A stretch of DNA of 5,479 bases. Origin: Mariprofundaceae bacterium (lineage in GTDB: Bacteria > Pseudomonadota > Zetaproteobacteria > Mariprofundales > Mariprofundaceae). The notes beneath the pieces are model-generated. The model searched no databases. It saw nothing but the letters and a program-made list of their open reading frames with translations, and was not told the origin of the DNA. The translations under genes and the position numbers were made by a program. The stretch lies in contig WFOJ01000224.1 in assembly GCA_015488125.1 (NCBI GenBank), positions 1 to 5,479 of the forward strand, given 5' to 3'. This document shows, in pieces, positions 1 to 5,479 of the stretch (position 1 is the first letter of the stretch; every line of letters begins with the position of its first letter).

Positions 1-468
1 ATTGCTGCTGCGGTGGTCAATTGTGGCCTGATCTATGGTGGCTGGTATGCTTGGGAAGTGTTTACGCATACCTACTCCGGTGAGACCTTCAAGGCTCTGC
101 ACCCTGAACGCACGCAATTGATCGAAGAGTTTTTTTCCATTCTGCCGTATTGGCAAACGGCGCTTGAGCTGGCGGTGGCTGCAACGGTGTTTACTTTTGT
201 CGTCGGTATGGTGTGCCAGTTGATCTATCTTCGTCATTTGCTGTATTCGAGCTTGTGGGGACCACTCAAGCTGATCTGGGCCGTTGGTCTTGCCTTTGCG
301 CTGGCCTGGTTGTTATGGCGTTATGATGCCAGCCTCTCTTCCTATTATGCCTATGTGATTATTATCATGCCGGCTATGCTTGTGGTGCTGTTTGGCTGCA
401 TGACAGCAGCACAACGCGTGATGCCTGATATTGGCACGCTGGTACTTGCTATCATCGCTCGTTTTTGA
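1..468 (+). CDS. Multi-pass membrane protein, 5' end cut off by the window
   Basis: The frame is open from the first base and ends at TGA 466-468, giving 155 visible residues. A GTG at 13 could be a start, but no ribosome binding site can be judged there, so the gene is best treated as partial. Counting from base 1, hydrophobic segments lie at about residues 1-21, 53-77, 88-106 and 116-136. They are separated by a charged, Glu/His-containing loop (about 22-50) and a short loop with Arg-Tyr-Asp (107-109). The protein ends a few residues after a hydrophobic tail, with Ala-Arg-Phe. This pattern means an integral inner-membrane protein with about four visible helices. I do not recognise the family and see no catalytic motif, heme-ligand pattern or transporter signature. 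It is on the same strand as aspS but 170 bases upstream, so co-transcription is not implied. The membrane call is firm; the function is unknown. Confidence 0.7.
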   Translation: MAAAVVNCGLIYGGWYAWEVFTHTYSGETFKALHPERTQLIEEFFSILPYWQTALELAVAATVFTFVVGMVCQLIYLRHLLYSSLWGPLKLIWAVGLAFALAWLLWRYDASLSSYYAYVIIIMPAMLVVLFGCMTAAQRVMPDIGTLVLAIIARF

Positions 469-527
469 TCATCGCCGCAGTTCTGATATGCCCAAAATGC
501 CGATTGATGGAGAAAGCACATCGCCTT

Positions 528-554
528 GTAAGGCTTGAGGCGCCAAGCTTTTAC
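528..554 (+). other. Imperfect hairpin in the region upstream of aspS
   Basis: The arm 528-537 (GTAAGGCTTG) pairs with 544-554 (CAAGCTTTTAC), closing a 6-base loop at 538-543. This makes about 10 base pairs, including one G-T pair and one bulged T. No T-run follows the 3' arm, so it is not a canonical intrinsic terminator. It could still weaken read-through from the upstream membrane-protein gene, or form a structure in the aspS leader if transcription starts upstream of it. The rest of 469-638 holds no convincing gene. Confidence 0.35.
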
Positions 555-564
555 CCTGCATAAA
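535..564 (+). promoter_or_regulatory. Weak sigma70-like promoter candidate for aspS
   Basis: TTGAGG at 535-540 and CATAAA at 559-564 are separated by 18 bases. Each is a partial match to the -35 and -10 consensus. The start would fall near 571, leaving a leader of about 70 bases before the aspS start codon. The candidate overlaps the hairpin at 528-554. It is supported only by position and loose consensus, and the upstream gene could also read through. Confidence 0.25.
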
Positions 565-625
565 GTGGCTTGCGCTTGTCGCCCGGTGAGGGGAAGCTAT
601 CCTCCGCGCTCCTGAAATGGCATCT

Positions 626-641
626 GGAGTATCAATTGATG
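626..641 (+). promoter_or_regulatory. Ribosome binding site that fixes the aspS start
   Basis: GGAG at 626-629 lies 9 bases before the ATG at 639. The frame stays open upstream to a TTG at 570, but those extra 23 residues do not resemble the N-terminus of AspRS and the TTG has no comparable site. The family N-terminus (short lead, then Tyr-Cys-Gly) matches a start at 639. Confidence 0.65.
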
Positions 642-2420
642 AGTGAACGAATTTATTGCGGTGATTTTAGCCGCGACCTTTTGCAGCAGTCTGTCCGGCT
701 CAATGGCTGGGTGGAAACCAACCGTGACCACGGCGGCGTGGTGTTTCTTGATGTGCGTGACCGCAGCGGTATTGTGCAGGTGGTGGCTCACCCGGATCAG
801 CCTGAGGTGCATGCGCTGGCACATTCGTTGCGGCAACAGGATGTAATCGAAGTACGCGGCACGGTGGTGGCGCGCTCCGAGGAAACCATTAACAGCAAAC
901 TGGTAACAGGTGAAATTGAAATCGTGGCCACAGACTTGCGTGTGCTGAACCGATCAAAAACGCCGCCGTTTCCTGTTGAGGATGACTGCAACACCGGCGA
1001 GCAACACCGTCTGGAATACCGCTATCTGGATTTGCGTCGTCCGCAGATGCAGCGCAACCTGGCTTTGCGTCATAAAGTCACCCATGCCGCTCGCAATTAT
1101 CTGGATCGCCAGCGTTTTCTGGAAATCGAGACCCCGATTTTGAATAAATCCACACCCGAAGGCGCCCGTGATTATCTGGTGCCCTCGCGTGTTTACCCTG
1201 GATCGTTTTACGCCTTGCCACAGAGCCCGCAGTTGTTCAAGCAATTATTGATGGTAGCCGGGGCAGATCGTTATTATCAGGTAGCTCGCTGCTTCCGCGA
1301 TGAAGATTTGCGGGCTGACCGTCAGCCGGAATTTACCCAGATTGATCTGGAAATGTCGTTTGTCGATCAGGAAGAGGTGATGGCCATAGCGGAGGGGCTG
1401 ATTCTGGCCATGTTTGAAGCAGGCACCGGCCTGCGACCGGCCACGCCGTTTCCGCGTATCAGCTATCATGAAGCCATGGAAAAATACGGTCTGGATCGTC
1501 CCGATCTGCGTTTTGACCTGGCGCATGTGAATATTACCGAACTGATGCGTGAAGTGGAATTCAAGGTCTTCCGCGAACCAGCGGAAACCGGCGGCCTGGT
1601 CAAGGTGTTGCGTGTGCCTGGCGGCGCCAGCCTGACGCGCAAGCAGATTGATGCCTATACCGAATTTGTTGGCATTTACGGCGCCAAGGGACTGGCCTGG
1701 ATCAAGGTTAATGATCGTGCCGATCTACCAGGCGGTTTACAGTCTCCGATTGTCAAGTTCCTGCCTGAAACTGTGCTGGCGCGCATGCTGGATGTTTGCG
1801 ATGCTGAAAATGGCGATATTTTGTTCTTTGGTGCAGGTGACGCACGCACCGTGAACGATGCACTGGGCTATTTGCGCGTGAAGATCGCTGAAGATATGGG
1901 CCTGATTAACGACGGCGAGCACAGTTTCGTCTGGGTGGTGGATTTCCCGATGTTTGAATGGAATGCCGATGAACATCGTCCTGAATCGCTGCATCATCCG
2001 TTCACTTCACCTGACCCGGCGCAGCTTGACCGGCTGGAAAGCGATCCGCTCAGTATCAATTCGCTGGCTTACGATCTGGTGTGGAACGGCACGGAAATCG
2101 GTGGCGGCTCGATTCGTATTCATGACAGCGAGACCCAGCAGCGTGTGTTTCATGCCCTTGGCATCAGCGATGAAGAAGCCAATGAAAAATTCGGCTTCCT
2201 GCTGCGTGCCCTGCAGTATGGGGCGCCGCCGCATGGCGGTCTGGCTTTTGGTCTGGACCGGATTTTGGCGCTGATGACAAAAGCCGATTCCATTCGTGAC
2301 GTGATCGCCTTCCCCAAGACGCAGCGAGCCGCTGACCTGATGTGTGATGCACCGGCGGAAGTTGCTGATCGTCAGTGGCAGGAACTGGGCCTGCGCAAGC
2401 GTCGAACGCTGAATCCGTGA
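639..2420 (+). CDS. aspS: Aspartyl-tRNA synthetase (class II, bacterial type)
   Basis: This cytoplasmic enzyme charges tRNA(Asp) with aspartate using ATP. The 593-residue product is the usual length for bacterial AspRS. An N-terminal OB-fold anticodon-binding domain covers about residues 1-105. The class II catalytic core follows: LEYRYLDLRRP at 125-135, the flexible-loop segment STPEGARDYLVPSR at 171-184, QSPQLFKQLL at 195-204, motif 2 FRDEDLRADRQPEFTQID at 219-236, and motif 3 GLAFGLDR at 534-541. GGGSIRIH at 488-495 is also typical. The bacteria-specific insertion domain lies at about 285-420. All catalytic motifs look intact. Residue 31 is His (RDHGG), as in the tRNA-non-discriminating enzymes I recall, while residue 82 is Glu, which fits neither group; specificity is therefore open. 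The stop lies 7 bases before the cobB-like gene, suggesting one transcript. Confidence 0.97.
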   Translation: MSERIYCGDFSRDLLQQSVRLNGWVETNRDHGGVVFLDVRDRSGIVQVVAHPDQPEVHALAHSLRQQDVIEVRGTVVARSEETINSKLVTGEIEIVATDLRVLNRSKTPPFPVEDDCNTGEQHRLEYRYLDLRRPQMQRNLALRHKVTHAARNYLDRQRFLEIETPILNKSTPEGARDYLVPSRVYPGSFYALPQSPQLFKQLLMVAGADRYYQVARCFRDEDLRADRQPEFTQIDLEMSFVDQEEVMAIAEGLILAMFEAGTGLRPATPFPRISYHEAMEKYGLDRPDLRFDLAHVNITELMREVEFKVFREPAETGGLVKVLRVPGGASLTRKQIDAYTEFVGIYGAKGLAWIKVNDRADLPGGLQSPIVKFLPETVLARMLDVCDAENGDILFFGAGDARTVNDALGYLRVKIAEDMGLINDGEHSFVWVVDFPMFEWNADEHRPESLHHPFTSPDPAQLDRLESDPLSINSLAYDLVWNGTEIGGGSIRIHDSETQQRVFHALGISDEEANEKFGFLLRALQYGAPPHGGLAFGLDRILALMTKADSIRDVIAFPKTQRAADLMCDAPAEVADRQWQELGLRKRRTLNP

Positions 2421-2427
2421 AGCAGCG

Positions 2428-3738
2428 ATGCTGATCGCCGGTACTCACTCCGGCTGCGGCAAAACCACCATGACGCTGGCTCTGATGCAGTATTTGTATC
2501 GTCACGGCCAGTGCCTGGTGCCTTTCAAGGCCGGGCCGGATTTTCTTGATACCATGTGGCATGGCGCGGTGTGCGGTCATGAAAGCTGGAATCTTGATAC
2601 CCGCATGATGGGCAAAACGCTGTGTCAAACGACGTTTGCGCGTCATTGCGCCGGGGCGGATGGCTGCCTGATTGAAGGCGTGATGGGCATGTATGACGGG
2701 GTCAGCGGCGTGAGTGGCGAAGGCTCCAGTGCCCATCTGGCACAAACGCTGGATGTCGCTGTGGCGCTGGTGGTTTCTGTCCGAGGGATGAGCGGTTCGC
2801 TGGTACCGCTGCTGGAAGGCTTCGTTTTTCGCGCCAAAGCCATGGGAGTACGGATTGCCGGGGTGCTGTTGAACCATGTTGGCAGCAGCAATCATCTGCG
2901 ACTACTACAAGGCTTGCTGGCAGAGCATCGTTTGCCGCCGGTGCTAGCCTGGATGCAGAAACACGCACCGACACTGCCTTCGCGCCATCTGGGCCTGCAA
3001 CGTCCGGAAGAAGTGAAGCTGCCGGAGTTTGGCGATTATCTTCATGTGCTCGATCATGAGGCGTTGTTGCAACTGACGAGGCCAACATGCACGAACCACA
3101 CGGCGCCGCTGATTGTACGGGAAAGCCAACCCCTGTATGGTCGTCAGATTGCAATCGCCCGCGATCAGGCTTGTTGTTTTATTTACCCTGCCAATGTGCA
3201 ATGGCTCAGGGAGCAGGGGGCTGAACTGGTGTTTTTTTCGCCATTGCGCGGCGAACCTGTACCGGAACGAACGGCTGCCGTCTGGTTGCCTGGCGGCTAT
3301 CCCGAATTGTATGCGGATGAACTGGCGATGTCGCCAACGCTGACTTCGCTGCGTCAATATGCTGCGGCGGATGGCATTATTTTGGCGGAATGTGGTGGCA
3401 TGATGCTGCTCGGTACGGCCATCGACCATGTGCCAATGGCGGGTGTGCTGCCCTGCGCCTTTGAAATGCAGCCCACGCTGGTAGCGCTGGGTTACCGCCA
3501 GACCAGCGATGGCCTGCGCGGTCATGAATTCCATCATTCACACAGGGTGGAAAGCGTCATTGGCGGACAACAGCATGCGGGCATGACAGCCTTTGATGTT
3601 CCACGCGGCGACCGTGGCATTCGCCTGGCCAATGTTCGCGCTTCCTATATCCACTGGTATTTTCCCTCGCAACCGGAAGCGGCATTGCGCTGCTTTGGAG
3701 CAAGTTTGTGTCATAAAGATCATCATGAAACGTCGTGA
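2428..3738 (+). CDS. cobB: Cobyrinate / hydrogenobyrinate a,c-diamide synthase (CobB/CbiA family)
   Basis: This cytoplasmic, glutamine-dependent ATP enzyme amidates the a and c side chains of the corrin ring in cobalamin synthesis. The 436-residue protein has an N-terminal P-loop domain: GTHSGCGKTT at 5-14, the substrate-binding KAGPDFLD at 34-41, and EGVMGMYDG at 83-91. The linker carries IARDQACCFIY at 243-253 and PGGYPELY at 288-295. A C-terminal class I-like amidotransferase domain has the nucleophile Cys322 in AECGG (320-324), GHEFHHS at 365-371, and YIHWYFPS at 407-414, whose His409 is the likely catalytic histidine. Sequence alone does not decide between the aerobic CobB and anaerobic CbiA substrate. 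ATG 2428 is the only reasonable start: an in-frame stop lies at 2410-2412 and the P-loop begins five residues in. The Shine-Dalgarno match is poor, so translational coupling to aspS is likely. The gene overlaps cobO by 14 bases. Confidence 0.95.
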   Translation: MLIAGTHSGCGKTTMTLALMQYLYRHGQCLVPFKAGPDFLDTMWHGAVCGHESWNLDTRMMGKTLCQTTFARHCAGADGCLIEGVMGMYDGVSGVSGEGSSAHLAQTLDVAVALVVSVRGMSGSLVPLLEGFVFRAKAMGVRIAGVLLNHVGSSNHLRLLQGLLAEHRLPPVLAWMQKHAPTLPSRHLGLQRPEEVKLPEFGDYLHVLDHEALLQLTRPTCTNHTAPLIVRESQPLYGRQIAIARDQACCFIYPANVQWLREQGAELVFFSPLRGEPVPERTAAVWLPGGYPELYADELAMSPTLTSLRQYAAADGIILAECGGMMLLGTAIDHVPMAGVLPCAFEMQPTLVALGYRQTSDGLRGHEFHHSHRVESVIGGQQHAGMTAFDVPRGDRGIRLANVRASYIHWYFPSQPEAALRCFGASLCHKDHHETS

Positions 3739-4264
3739 ACTGCGTCAGGGAGTGACGCTGGTGCTTACCGGTGATGGCAAGGGGAAATCTTCGTCTGCCT
3801 TTGGCATGGCTTTTCGTGCGGCAGCCTGGGGCATGCGTGTTTGCGTCATCCAGTTTATCAAGGGTAAGTGGCAAACAGGCGAACAAAAAGCGGCTGAACG
3901 CTTTGATAATATCGAATGGCATGCCCTGGGCGATGGTTTTACCTGGGATACGAAGAATCCCGAGCAGGATATTCGCACCAGCCGTGAGATATGGGCGCTA
4001 TGCCAGCAAAAGCTGCGCAGTCACGATTACGATATGCTGATTTTCGATGAAATCAATTATTGCTGCGGCTATGGCTGGATTGCCGGCAAAGAGATCGCCG
4101 AGTTGATCCGTAAGGAAAAACCAGCGTGGATGCACCTTATCCTGACCGGACGCAATGCCGCCCCGGAAGTGATAGATGTTGCAGATACCGTGACAGAAAT
4201 GAGGGCTTGCAAGCACGCCTACAAAGAGAAGGGGATTGCTGCCCAGCAAGGCATTGAATTCTGA
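3725..4264 (+). CDS. cobO: Cob(I)yrinic acid a,c-diamide adenosyltransferase (CobO/BtuR/CobA type)
   Basis: This cytoplasmic enzyme transfers the adenosyl group from ATP to the reduced cobalt of corrinoids, either in de novo synthesis after CobB or in salvage. The 179-residue product carries the family P-loop GDGKGKSSS at 16-24, QFIKGKW at 43-49, FTW at 72-74, LIFDEINY at 105-112, and the highly typical C-terminus LILTGRNAAPEVIDVADTV (138-156), then HAYKEKGIAAQQGIEF (164-179). Only 15 residues precede the P-loop, against roughly 35 in enterobacterial BtuR, so the N-terminal helix is shortened. The P-loop has Ser-Ser where BtuR has Thr-Thr. The start ATG 3725 lies inside the end of cobB in another frame (14-base overlap). 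With no strong Shine-Dalgarno, translation is probably coupled to cobB. The two enzymes act on consecutive forms of the same corrinoid. Confidence 0.95.
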   Translation: MKRRELRQGVTLVLTGDGKGKSSSAFGMAFRAAAWGMRVCVIQFIKGKWQTGEQKAAERFDNIEWHALGDGFTWDTKNPEQDIRTSREIWALCQQKLRSHDYDMLIFDEINYCCGYGWIAGKEIAELIRKEKPAWMHLILTGRNAAPEVIDVADTVTEMRACKHAYKEKGIAAQQGIEF

Positions 4265-4282
4265 TTTCCGGAAGTTATCCTG

Positions 4283-4312
4283 TTGATTTTTAGCATGTTT
4301 CCGGCGTATGGT
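4283..4312 (+). promoter_or_regulatory. Possible sigma70-like promoter for the cyclase gene
   Basis: TTGATT at 4283-4288 and TATGGT at 4307-4312 are separated by 18 bases. The -10 element falls in the loop of the stem-loop at 4293-4330. A start near 4319 would leave a leader of about 45 bases before the ATG at 4363. The match is loose and unproven, but the cyclase gene needs some promoter if the stem-loop stops transcription from cobO. Confidence 0.25.
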
Positions 4313-4330
4313 TTGTCGCCGGGAACATGC
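4293..4330 (+). terminator. Strong stem-loop after cobO, probable transcription terminator
   Basis: The arms GCATGTTTCCGGCG (4293-4306) and CGCCGGGAACATGC (4317-4330) pair over all 14 positions, with a single T-G pair, around a 10-base loop (4307-4316). The top of the stem is GC-rich. Only TTT follows before GATC, so it resembles an intrinsic terminator with a short U-tract. It lies 28 bases after the cobO stop and 32 bases before the cyclase start, where the aspS-cobB-cobO unit would end. It could instead act as an mRNA 3'-end stabiliser or a protein-binding palindrome. Confidence 0.6.
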
Positions 4331-4351
4331 TTTGATCATCCATGCAAAGAT

Positions 4352-4365
4352 GGAGTTACCGTATG
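4352..4365 (+). promoter_or_regulatory. Ribosome binding site that fixes the cyclase start
   Basis: GGAG at 4352-4355 lies 7 bases before ATG 4363. An in-frame ATG at 4342 would place this site inside the coding sequence and has no comparable site of its own, so 4363 is preferred. Confidence 0.65.
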
Positions 4366-5244
4366 AATCACGATCAACCCGAAGCAGCTGACCTGTTTGC
4401 TGGCCAGGCACAACCACTATCTGCCAGGTCAAAACGCATTATCATGTTTTGCGATTTGCGTGATTCTACGGATATTCTGACGAATTTCGAGCAAGGCCTG
4501 TATGATTGCCATGATCTTGATGGCCTGTGCGCTTATGAACAATTTATCTTTGATGTGCACAAGACGAGCTATGAATGCCTTTATCTGGGGCATGATAAAA
4601 CGCACACGGAGATCTACGGCGATGGCCTGATGGCGATTTTTCCTGAAGACAATGCAAAATATCTTATGGAAAACATTTACCATCTGACGGAGCGCATGCG
4701 TGCCTATAACGATATCCAGGGAACGGGGATTACTCGTCCTGCTATCGATATTGGTTTTGGTCTTACCGTTGGCGAAATATCAATGGTTTACTACTACCTT
4801 GACCAGCGCAATCACCCGATTGGCCTGGGGGTACATGAGGCTGCCCGTATTGAAGGAAAATCCAGGTTCTATGATGCGCGCATACTGGTGTCTGAACATT
4901 TTTTCGCCTATGCAGAACCCTATATCCGCGAGGATCCACGCTTTTCCTGGCGTTTTATCGACAGGGTCTATCTAAAGAACTTTCGCGATCCTGTCAGTCT
5001 GTATGAACTGTTGGTGGATAATGATCCCCGTTTTCATAAAAAAATCGACGTGATTCCCGACTATATGGCGGCATATGAGGCTTATCGTCGGGGTGATTGG
5101 AACAGAGCCAAACAACTGTTTTTGGCTACGCACGCCGTCTCAGGCCTAAGAACAGGCAAGGTTATGGCTGAACGCTGTGATATACTCGCACAAAGCCCAC
5201 CTGACCCCGATTGGCAGGGCATCTGGAACTTGAAGGATAAGTAG
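4363..5244 (+). CDS. Soluble class III nucleotide cyclase-like protein with altered active-site residues
   Basis: The 293-residue protein has no signal peptide or membrane segment. A class III (CHD) cyclase domain spans about residues 22-215. Class III cyclases make cAMP or cGMP from ATP or GTP at a dimer interface. The metal-binding aspartates are visible: Asp31 in MFCDLRDST (28-36) and Asp87 in IYGDG (84-88). GFGLTVGEIS (131-140) and GVHEAARIEG (156-165) match conserved strands, and Arg162 corresponds to the transition-state arginine. The usual Asn four residues before that Arg is His158. The purine-contacting Lys position is Glu83, as in guanylate cyclases. The partner Asp/Cys position appears to be His151. 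The C-terminal region (about 222-275), including YEAYRRGDWNRAKQLF, looks like the short helical repeat often appended to bacterial cyclases. Family membership is clear; substrate and activity are not. The gene appears to stand alone, behind a stem-loop and before an IS element. Confidence 0.85.
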   Translation: MNHDQPEAADLFAGQAQPLSARSKRIIMFCDLRDSTDILTNFEQGLYDCHDLDGLCAYEQFIFDVHKTSYECLYLGHDKTHTEIYGDGLMAIFPEDNAKYLMENIYHLTERMRAYNDIQGTGITRPAIDIGFGLTVGEISMVYYYLDQRNHPIGLGVHEAARIEGKSRFYDARILVSEHFFAYAEPYIREDPRFSWRFIDRVYLKNFRDPVSLYELLVDNDPRFHKKIDVIPDYMAAYEAYRRGDWNRAKQLFLATHAVSGLRTGKVMAERCDILAQSPPDPDWQGIWNLKDK

Positions 5245-5329
5245 AAAAAACAGCAGGTGGGGTTGGTTTGATGCTTGAAGGCTAACGCACGATGCTGGAT
5301 TGCAAAATCTGAGCGCAGACATCCTGTTG

Positions 5330-5479
5330 CAGGGCAATCGCATTAAAATTCTGGCCTGCTGGCCTTAGGAATCTTTATTACCTATAGTGCGGAAATGAGT
5401 TCTGAAAATAACAAACCCGCTATTCTGTCATATTTCTCAGAGATTCCTGACCCTCGTATCAACAGGAAGAAGCTACATC
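5330..5479 (+). mobile_element. Left end of an ISAs1-family insertion sequence, runs off the window
   Basis: The call rests on the transposase N-terminus starting at 5395. The exact left boundary cannot be seen, because the matching right terminal repeat and target duplication lie outside the window. I place it provisionally at CAGGGCAATCGCATTAAAA (5330-5348), a position and style plausible for the terminal repeat of this family. That placement is inference; the true end could be anywhere in about 5245-5394. The 150 bases between the cyclase stop and the transposase start contain no other gene I can support. Confidence 0.5.
5395..5479 (+). CDS. ISAs1-family (H-repeat-like) transposase, N-terminal fragment
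   Basis: ATG 5395 opens a frame that stays open to the window end, giving 28 residues. They include ILSYFSEIPDPRINRKKLH (10-28). The pattern Phe-x-x-Ile-Pro-Asp-Pro-Arg followed by basic residues and His is characteristic of the N-terminal domain found in ISAs1/H-repeat transposases (the region before the DDE nuclease domain). The full protein would be a DDE transposase of several hundred residues, of which only the start is present. The Shine-Dalgarno is weak (GGAA right before the ATG), and a TATAGT at 5383-5388 may be a -10 element. Whether the copy is intact cannot be judged. Confidence 0.75.
   Translation, partial: MSSENNKPAILSYFSEIPDPRINRKKLH

Noticed and set aside
488..538. A 16-codon reading frame upstream of aspS, possible leader peptide
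   Set aside because: No Shine-Dalgarno, no run of Asp codons, and no terminator/antiterminator pair follows; likely chance.
570..638. N-terminal extension of AspRS from TTG 570
   Set aside because: The 23 extra residues do not resemble the family, and ATG 639 has a well-placed GGAG and gives the usual length.
2164..2895. A 243-codon open frame on the minus strand across the aspS-cobB junction
   Set aside because: It lies opposite two clear family genes, its translation has no recognisable domain, and it is rich in His/Gln/Ala as expected for an antisense shadow.
464..4340. Shared 10-mer TTTGATCATC after the membrane-protein gene and after cobO
   Set aside because: Short and low in information, with unrelated flanks; no support for a functional repeat.
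4342..4362. Upstream in-frame ATG for the cyclase
   Set aside because: It lacks a ribosome binding site, and the good GGAG at 4352-4355 serves ATG 4363.
5270..5303. Imperfect direct repeat (GATGCTTGAAGGC / GATGCTGGATTGC) after the cyclase
   Set aside because: Only 10 of 13 positions match and there are only two copies; consistent with chance.
5251..5329. Long-range pairing of CAGCAGGTG with CATCCTGTTG as a terminator for the cyclase
   Set aside because: The loop would be about 60 bases, the stem has a bulge and a G-T pair, and no T-run follows.

Overview
The window is a compact, almost entirely plus-strand stretch of bacterial chromosome. It is gene-dense, moderate in GC by eye, and uses ATG starts with modest Shine-Dalgarno sites. 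The AspRS is of the long bacterial type, with the insertion domain between motifs 2 and 3. The cobalamin genes are of the CobB/CbiA and CobO/BtuR families. Together these suggest a Gram-negative proteobacterium. The class cannot be fixed by reading alone; gamma-, beta- or zetaproteobacteria are all possible.

Layout. Positions 1-468 hold the 3' part of a gene for an unrecognised multi-pass membrane protein. A 170-base intergenic stretch follows, with an imperfect hairpin and a weak promoter-like sequence. Next come three tightly packed genes: aspS (639-2420, aspartyl-tRNA synthetase), a cobB/cbiA-type cobyrinate a,c-diamide synthase (2428-3738) and a cobO/btuR-type corrinoid adenosyltransferase (3725-4264). 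A strong stem-loop at 4293-4330 follows cobO. Then comes a monocistronic-looking gene for a soluble class III nucleotide cyclase-like protein (4363-5244). The window ends in the 5' end of an ISAs1-type transposase gene, so a mobile element begins somewhere in 5245-5395.

How the genes work together. CobB and CobO catalyse closely linked steps of cobalamin synthesis: amidation of corrin side chains a and c, then transfer of adenosyl to the reduced cobalt. Their genes overlap by 14 bases. They sit 7 bases behind aspS, with no room for a promoter or a cobalamin riboswitch, so they are probably expressed from the aspS transcript. The cyclase-like protein keeps both metal-binding aspartates and the transition-state arginine but differs from canonical adenylate cyclases at three other active-site positions.

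Most of the window is ordinary housekeeping and biosynthesis. The points most worth a second look are the altered cyclase active site, the mixed tRNA-discrimination signature of AspRS, the aspS-cobB-cobO arrangement, the cobO/cyclase stem-loop and the IS boundary. I found no convincing undescribed multi-gene system.
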